Below are positions 60,816 to 64,000 of a stretch of DNA of 64,000 nucleotides, in pieces. The position numbers were made by a program, and so were the translations under genes. The notes under the pieces were generated by a model. That model worked only from the letters and a program-made list of their open reading frames with translations. It searched no databases and was not told the origin of the DNA. The stretch comes from an uncultured Bacilli bacterium. Its GTDB lineage: Bacteria > Bacillota_I > Bacilli_A > RF39 > UBA660. The DNA lies in the NCBI GenBank assembly GCA_947585595.1, contig CANPXB010000004.1, forward strand, positions 1 to 64,000, given 5' to 3'. Positions within the stretch are counted from its first letter, which is position 1, and every line of letters starts with the position of its first letter.

Positions 60816-62346
60816 ATGTAGTTATAAAGCCACCAATACCGATTGGAATACCAATTAAGTACCAACCGATTACTAGGGCTAGAAGAACTGCACCAATTAG
60901 GATACCATATACTAATTGATATTTTAAAGTTCTAAACAAGCTTATTGGATTATCTTGTTGATTATATTTTTCTAAGTAAGCAATATAGATTGTGAAGTAA
61001 GCAAGTAATGGGGTTAAGCCAATAGTCATACATTCACCAAATCTAACTATTACTTGAGCAAATTCAGGGCTTAAACTATTATTCATAAAAGCTGGAATAG
61101 CGGTAGTTGAGATAATCGCCCATTTACTGGTTGATCCAGTTAAGAACAGAGTTGATATAGCACTAATTGCAAATAAAGCAATGATTAATGGTATACCAGT
61201 TAAAGCTGAATTACCAAGTAGATTAGTTAAGGTAACTGTTAAGACAGTTCCAATATTACTTTTCTTAAAGATATTGATAAGTATAGATCCTAATAAGATT
61301 AAGATTAAAGTACGACCTGTACCATCTAAAGAATGAGTTAAGTCTTCACAGAAATCATTATTATTCTTAATTGTTTTAGCACCTATACCATAGAATAATC
61401 CTAAAATAATAAAGAACATTGTAACAATAAAGACAAAACCATTACTAAAGAAGGAATCGTAACTAAATAGTTTGTCTATATAGAATTCTTGCGTATAATC
61501 TAGTAAATTACCAGAGAATGGTAAACCAGGAATAATATTATAAATAAAGATTAATAAGTAGATAGCACCAGCAGTTATTGAGAAGATTAAACCGCGGTAT
61601 TCTCTTTTACCTAATCTTAATTCTTTTCTTTCTTCTTTGAATTCATATTTATCAACATTATTAACAGTAATTTTTTCGGTAATGATAGTAATTATTACGG
61701 AAGTTAAGATTACTGCCATAGTCATAATAAAGATGAAACACATGGTTGTTAAGGCATAATTCATATCGATGTTAGTAGCATTTACTAAAGTATATTTAAG
61801 CATTTCACTATCAATGGATGTTAATAAAATACTTAAACCACTACCAGCGGTTAAACCAGCATAGACAGCAATAATTCCCAGTAAGGGGTTTCGTCTTCCG
61901 TAGCTAAACATTAATGCGGCGATAGGAATCATTATGACATAACCTAAATCACCAGCTATACTTGATAAGATACTTATTAGTACTAACCAGAATGTTATAG
62001 TATATCTTTTACAATACTTGGTAAGGATAGTAAAGGTTGTTTTAATAAAACCACTCTTTTCCATAATACCGATACCAATTAAAACAATGATTAACATACT
62101 TAATGGAGTAAATGAAGTAAAGTTAGAAACGGTTGAAGTAAATATATATTTAACGCCACTTAAACTTAGTAGAGATTCAACACTTTCTGAAGTTGCTGTA
62201 TATTCTCCAGTAGTAACATCAATCTTATTATAGGTAGCTTCAAAACCAATTAGGTTTAAGAAACCACTTAAAACAATAGTTGCAAAAATTAGAATGATAA
62301 AGGTCATAACTGGATTTAAAGTTATTTTTTCTTTAAACTTGTTCAT
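60814..62346 (-). CDS. AbgT-family transporter
   Basis: 510 residues, about 11-13 transmembrane helices. Family traits are the N-terminal LNPVMTFIILIFATIVLSGF, GIGIMEKSGFI and the late GSTSKWAIISTTAIPAFM, with the final VIRFGECMTIGLTPLL. AbgT proteins import p-aminobenzoyl-glutamate or export sulfa drugs. Length and motifs are normal. The start overlaps the end of the DUF951 gene by 14 bp. Confidence 0.9.
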   Translation of the reverse strand: MNKFKEKITLNPVMTFIILIFATIVLSGFLNLIGFEATYNKIDVTTGEYTATSESVESLLSLSGVKYIFTSTVSNFTSFTPLSMLIIVLIGIGIMEKSGFIKTTFTILTKYCKRYTITFWLVLISILSSIAGDLGYVIMIPIAALMFSYGRRNPLLGIIAVYAGLTAGSGLSILLTSIDSEMLKYTLVNATNIDMNYALTTMCFIFIMTMAVILTSVIITIITEKITVNNVDKYEFKEERKELRLGKREYRGLIFSITAGAIYLLIFIYNIIPGLPFSGNLLDYTQEFYIDKLFSYDSFFSNGFVFIVTMFFIILGLFYGIGAKTIKNNNDFCEDLTHSLDGTGRTLILILLGSILINIFKKSNIGTVLTVTLTNLLGNSALTGIPLIIALFAISAISTLFLTGSTSKWAIISTTAIPAFMNNSLSPEFAQVIVRFGECMTIGLTPLLAYFTIYIAYLEKYNQQDNPISLFRTLKYQLVYGILIGAVLLALVIGWYLIGIPIGIGGFITT

Positions 62347-62533
62347 CTTGACCTCCTAAGACTTTTTTTAATTTCTTTTCAAATTCTAGACGGTCCATCA
62401 TGATTTCACGACCACAATTAACACATTTTATTTTAATATCAACACCCATTCTGGTTACTTGCCATTTATTAGTACCGCAGGCATGATTTTTTTTCATTTC
62501 AACTAAATCATTTAGTTTGTAATTATTTTTCAT
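62333..62533 (-). CDS. DUF951 (YyzM-like) small zinc-ribbon-like protein
   Basis: 66 residues from the ATG at 62533 (MKNNYKLNDLVEMKKNHACG), RBS GGAGG. The family pattern KKxHxCGxNxW is followed by RMGVDIKIKCVNCGREIMMDR; Cys residues suggest a zinc site. Function unknown. In Bacillus the orthologue lies in the same parB-ychF region. Overlaps the mscS end by 11 bp. Confidence 0.92.
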   Translation of the reverse strand: MKNNYKLNDLVEMKKNHACGTNKWQVTRMGVDIKIKCVNCGREIMMDRLEFEKKLKKVLGGQDEQV

Positions 62534-63341
62534 AGTGTACCTCCAATTGAGGATATGGAATACTAATATTATGTTTACCGAATTCAACTAAAACAATTTT
62601 ATTAGCATCTCTTTTAGCTTGCCATTGTTGATCTCTTTTACAAGAGAAACTTATTAAGTATTTAACACATGATTCAGCCAAATCATTGACACCAAGATAT
62701 TTTACAGAATCTTTATTAACATTTTCAATTTCTTTAAATTTAGGTAAGATATTTTTTTCAATTATTTTTTCAATAGTTTCTACTGGTTGTTCATATGGTA
62801 ATGAAATGTTATATAAAACATTTTGTTCTTTTTGAGACAAGTTATTTACTTCCATAATATTACGGTTAGCAATAACCATTATTTCACCATTAGCATTTTT
62901 TAATTTAGTAGTTTTTAAACCGAATTCAAAGACTTCACCAGTAAAGCCATTATATGTAATAATATCTCCTACAATAAAGTAATTTTCGGCGATGATATTA
63001 ATTCCATTAATAATATCTTTGAATGTATCTTGTAAAGCTAAACCTAAGATGGTTCCAGCAATTCCTAGTCCAGCAATTAAACCTTTAACATTAACGCCAT
63101 ATATACTTAGAATAGCTAAAGCAGCAACAATAAGGATTAAATACTTAGTTACATTTTTAAAAAGATTAGTTATGGTTTTTCTTTTCTTCTTTTCATAATC
63201 TACTTTGCCATAGTTAATAACTTCTTCAAATAATATAGTTAAAGTTTTATAGATAAAGTAAGAAATAGAAAGAGTTATAACAACACCATATACTTCTTTT
63301 TTAGTAATTATATTTAATATTACTTTTAGAAACTCTATCAT
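62523..63341 (-). CDS. Small-conductance mechanosensitive channel MscS family
   Basis: 272 residues, three transmembrane helices (about 12-32, 67-85, 90-112). The pore helix GLIAGLGIAGTILGLALQDTF (in part: IAGLGIAGTILGLALQD) shows the Gly/Ala repeats of MscS TM3. A cytoplasmic beta domain follows (IGDIITYNGFTGEVFEFGLKTT in part, VGDIITYNGFTG). Releases ions under membrane tension. Shares its start with the parB stop (ATG overlap). Confidence 0.93.
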   Translation of the reverse strand: MIEFLKVILNIITKKEVYGVVITLSISYFIYKTLTILFEEVINYGKVDYEKKKRKTITNLFKNVTKYLILIVAALAILSIYGVNVKGLIAGLGIAGTILGLALQDTFKDIINGINIIAENYFIVGDIITYNGFTGEVFEFGLKTTKLKNANGEIMVIANRNIMEVNNLSQKEQNVLYNISLPYEQPVETIEKIIEKNILPKFKEIENVNKDSVKYLGVNDLAESCVKYLISFSCKRDQQWQAKRDANKIVLVEFGKHNISIPYPQLEVHYEK

Positions 63342-64000
63342 TATTCACCATCCATGTTTATACCAAGGATTTCTAAGATTCTGTCTAAATCACTATCAGA
63401 GTCGAATGGTATTTCAATCTTACGATTATTAATTTTAACTCTTGTACCAATCTTTTCACGCATTATTCCTTCATACATATTATATTTAGGATTATATGCA
63501 GAAACCCTTTTTATTTTATTAGTTTTAGGTGTTTCAGTTGTACTAGTTAGTTTTTCAGTTTCACGAACACTTAAACCATCTTCGATTATTTTATTAGCTA
63601 TTTCTTCAATTTGATCTGGATCAGATAATTTACTTAGAACTCTTGCATGACCCATTGATATTTTACCATCTTGAACATAGCTTTTAGTTTTAGATGGTAA
63701 TCGTAATAGTCCCAATAAATTAGTTATATAACTACGACTTTTACCAAATTTTTTAGCTACTTCTTCTTGAGTAAAATTATTATCCTCAATTATTTTATTA
63801 AATGCTTCAGCTTCTTCAATAGGATTTAAGTCTTCACGTTGAATATTTTCCAGTAAAGCAACTTCCATCATTTCTTGATCAGTAAAGTCTCTAACGATAG
63901 CAGGGATAGTTGTTTTACCAGCTATTTTAGACGCTCTAGTTCTTCTTTCACCAGCAATTAATTCATAACCTTTAATACTTTTTTTAACAATAATAGGTTG
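63341..64000 (-). CDS. parB: ParB/Spo0J chromosome partition protein (5' part outside the window)
   Basis: 219 residues visible; the frame is open to the window edge, so the N-terminus is missing. The ParB CTPase motif IAGERRTRASK and the ENIQREDLNP box are followed by the HTH region TQEEVAKKFGKSRSYITNLL and the C-terminal dimerisation part. It loads at parS sites and acts in segregation near oriC. parA and the oriC region are expected just beyond 64000. Confidence 0.96.
   Translation of the reverse strand, partial: QPIIVKKSIKGYELIAGERRTRASKIAGKTTIPAIVRDFTDQEMMEVALLENIQREDLNPIEEAEAFNKIIEDNNFTQEEVAKKFGKSRSYITNLLGLLRLPSKTKSYVQDGKISMGHARVLSKLSDPDQIEEIANKIIEDGLSVRETEKLTSTTETPKTNKIKRVSAYNPKYNMYEGIMREKIGTRVKINNRKIEIPFDSDSDLDRILEILGINMDGE

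Overview
The window is a low-GC, tightly packed bacterial chromosome segment using the standard bacterial code: TGA is used as a stop (murD) and tryptophan is TGG. Gene content and order fit the Bacilli/Erysipelotrichia/RF39-like side of the Firmicutes. The oriC-proximal set parB - mscS - DUF951 - ... - ychF - ... - rpsF-ssb-rpsR - ... - rplI-dnaB - ... - walJ-rlmH is shared in outline with Bacillus. The organism has a cell wall (murC, murD, ftsEX with a PcsB/EnvC-type hydrolase, several M23 and NlpC/P60 hydrolases) and carries at least two sporulation genes (a divergent spo0A and a gerQ-like coat gene). Almost all genes lie on the minus strand, as expected if replication enters from the right-hand (parB) end.

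Layout, left to right. 1-13 kb: lysS, two tandem paralogs of unknown family, typA, a zinc-ribbon membrane protein behind a promoter with a G8 spacer tract, pheST behind a Phe T-box, and three uncharacterised genes. 13.4-27 kb: one long ribosomal superoperon read from rpsJ to rplQ, with secY, adk, infA, rpmJ and rpoA; rpmD and map are absent. It starts from a near-consensus promoter and a structured S10-type leader. 27-35 kb: a nucleoside kinase and glycolytic genes gapA-pgk-tpiA, then spo0A and a divergent gpmI. 35-44 kb: NlpC/P60 hydrolase, yvcK-whiA, ftsEX plus M23 hydrolase, YitT, gerQ. 44-50 kb: LemA, ung, rlmH, walJ, an M23/LysM protein, dnaB, rplI. 50.6-54.6 kb: a six-gene WXG100/type VII secretion substrate cassette that includes a WXG-C39 protease fusion. 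54.7-64 kb: murD-murC, rpsR-ssb-rpsF behind an S6:S18 leader, ywaF, ychF, an AbgT transporter, DUF951, MscS and the 3' part of parB.

Three copies (38.2, 43.4 and 60.5 kb) of a ~270-bp element are internally deleted IS200/IS605 (TnpB) derivatives. One keeps the TnpB N-terminus; the other two appear to keep the C-terminal/right-end part, where an omega-RNA would be encoded. All three have a promoter at the left end overlapping a GAAC-N4-GTTC (LexA-box-like) palindrome, all follow a TTAT tetranucleotide, and all sit directly behind the intrinsic terminator of a minus-strand gene. They are the most unusual objects in the window, together with the WXG-C39 cassette, the G8 promoter and the degenerate GpmI and Spo0A. 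A second general trait is that many intrinsic terminator hairpins overlap the stop codon of the gene they end.

No rRNA, tRNA or CRISPR array was seen. Starts given here were often moved inward from the longest reading frame to the ATG with a good ribosome-binding site.
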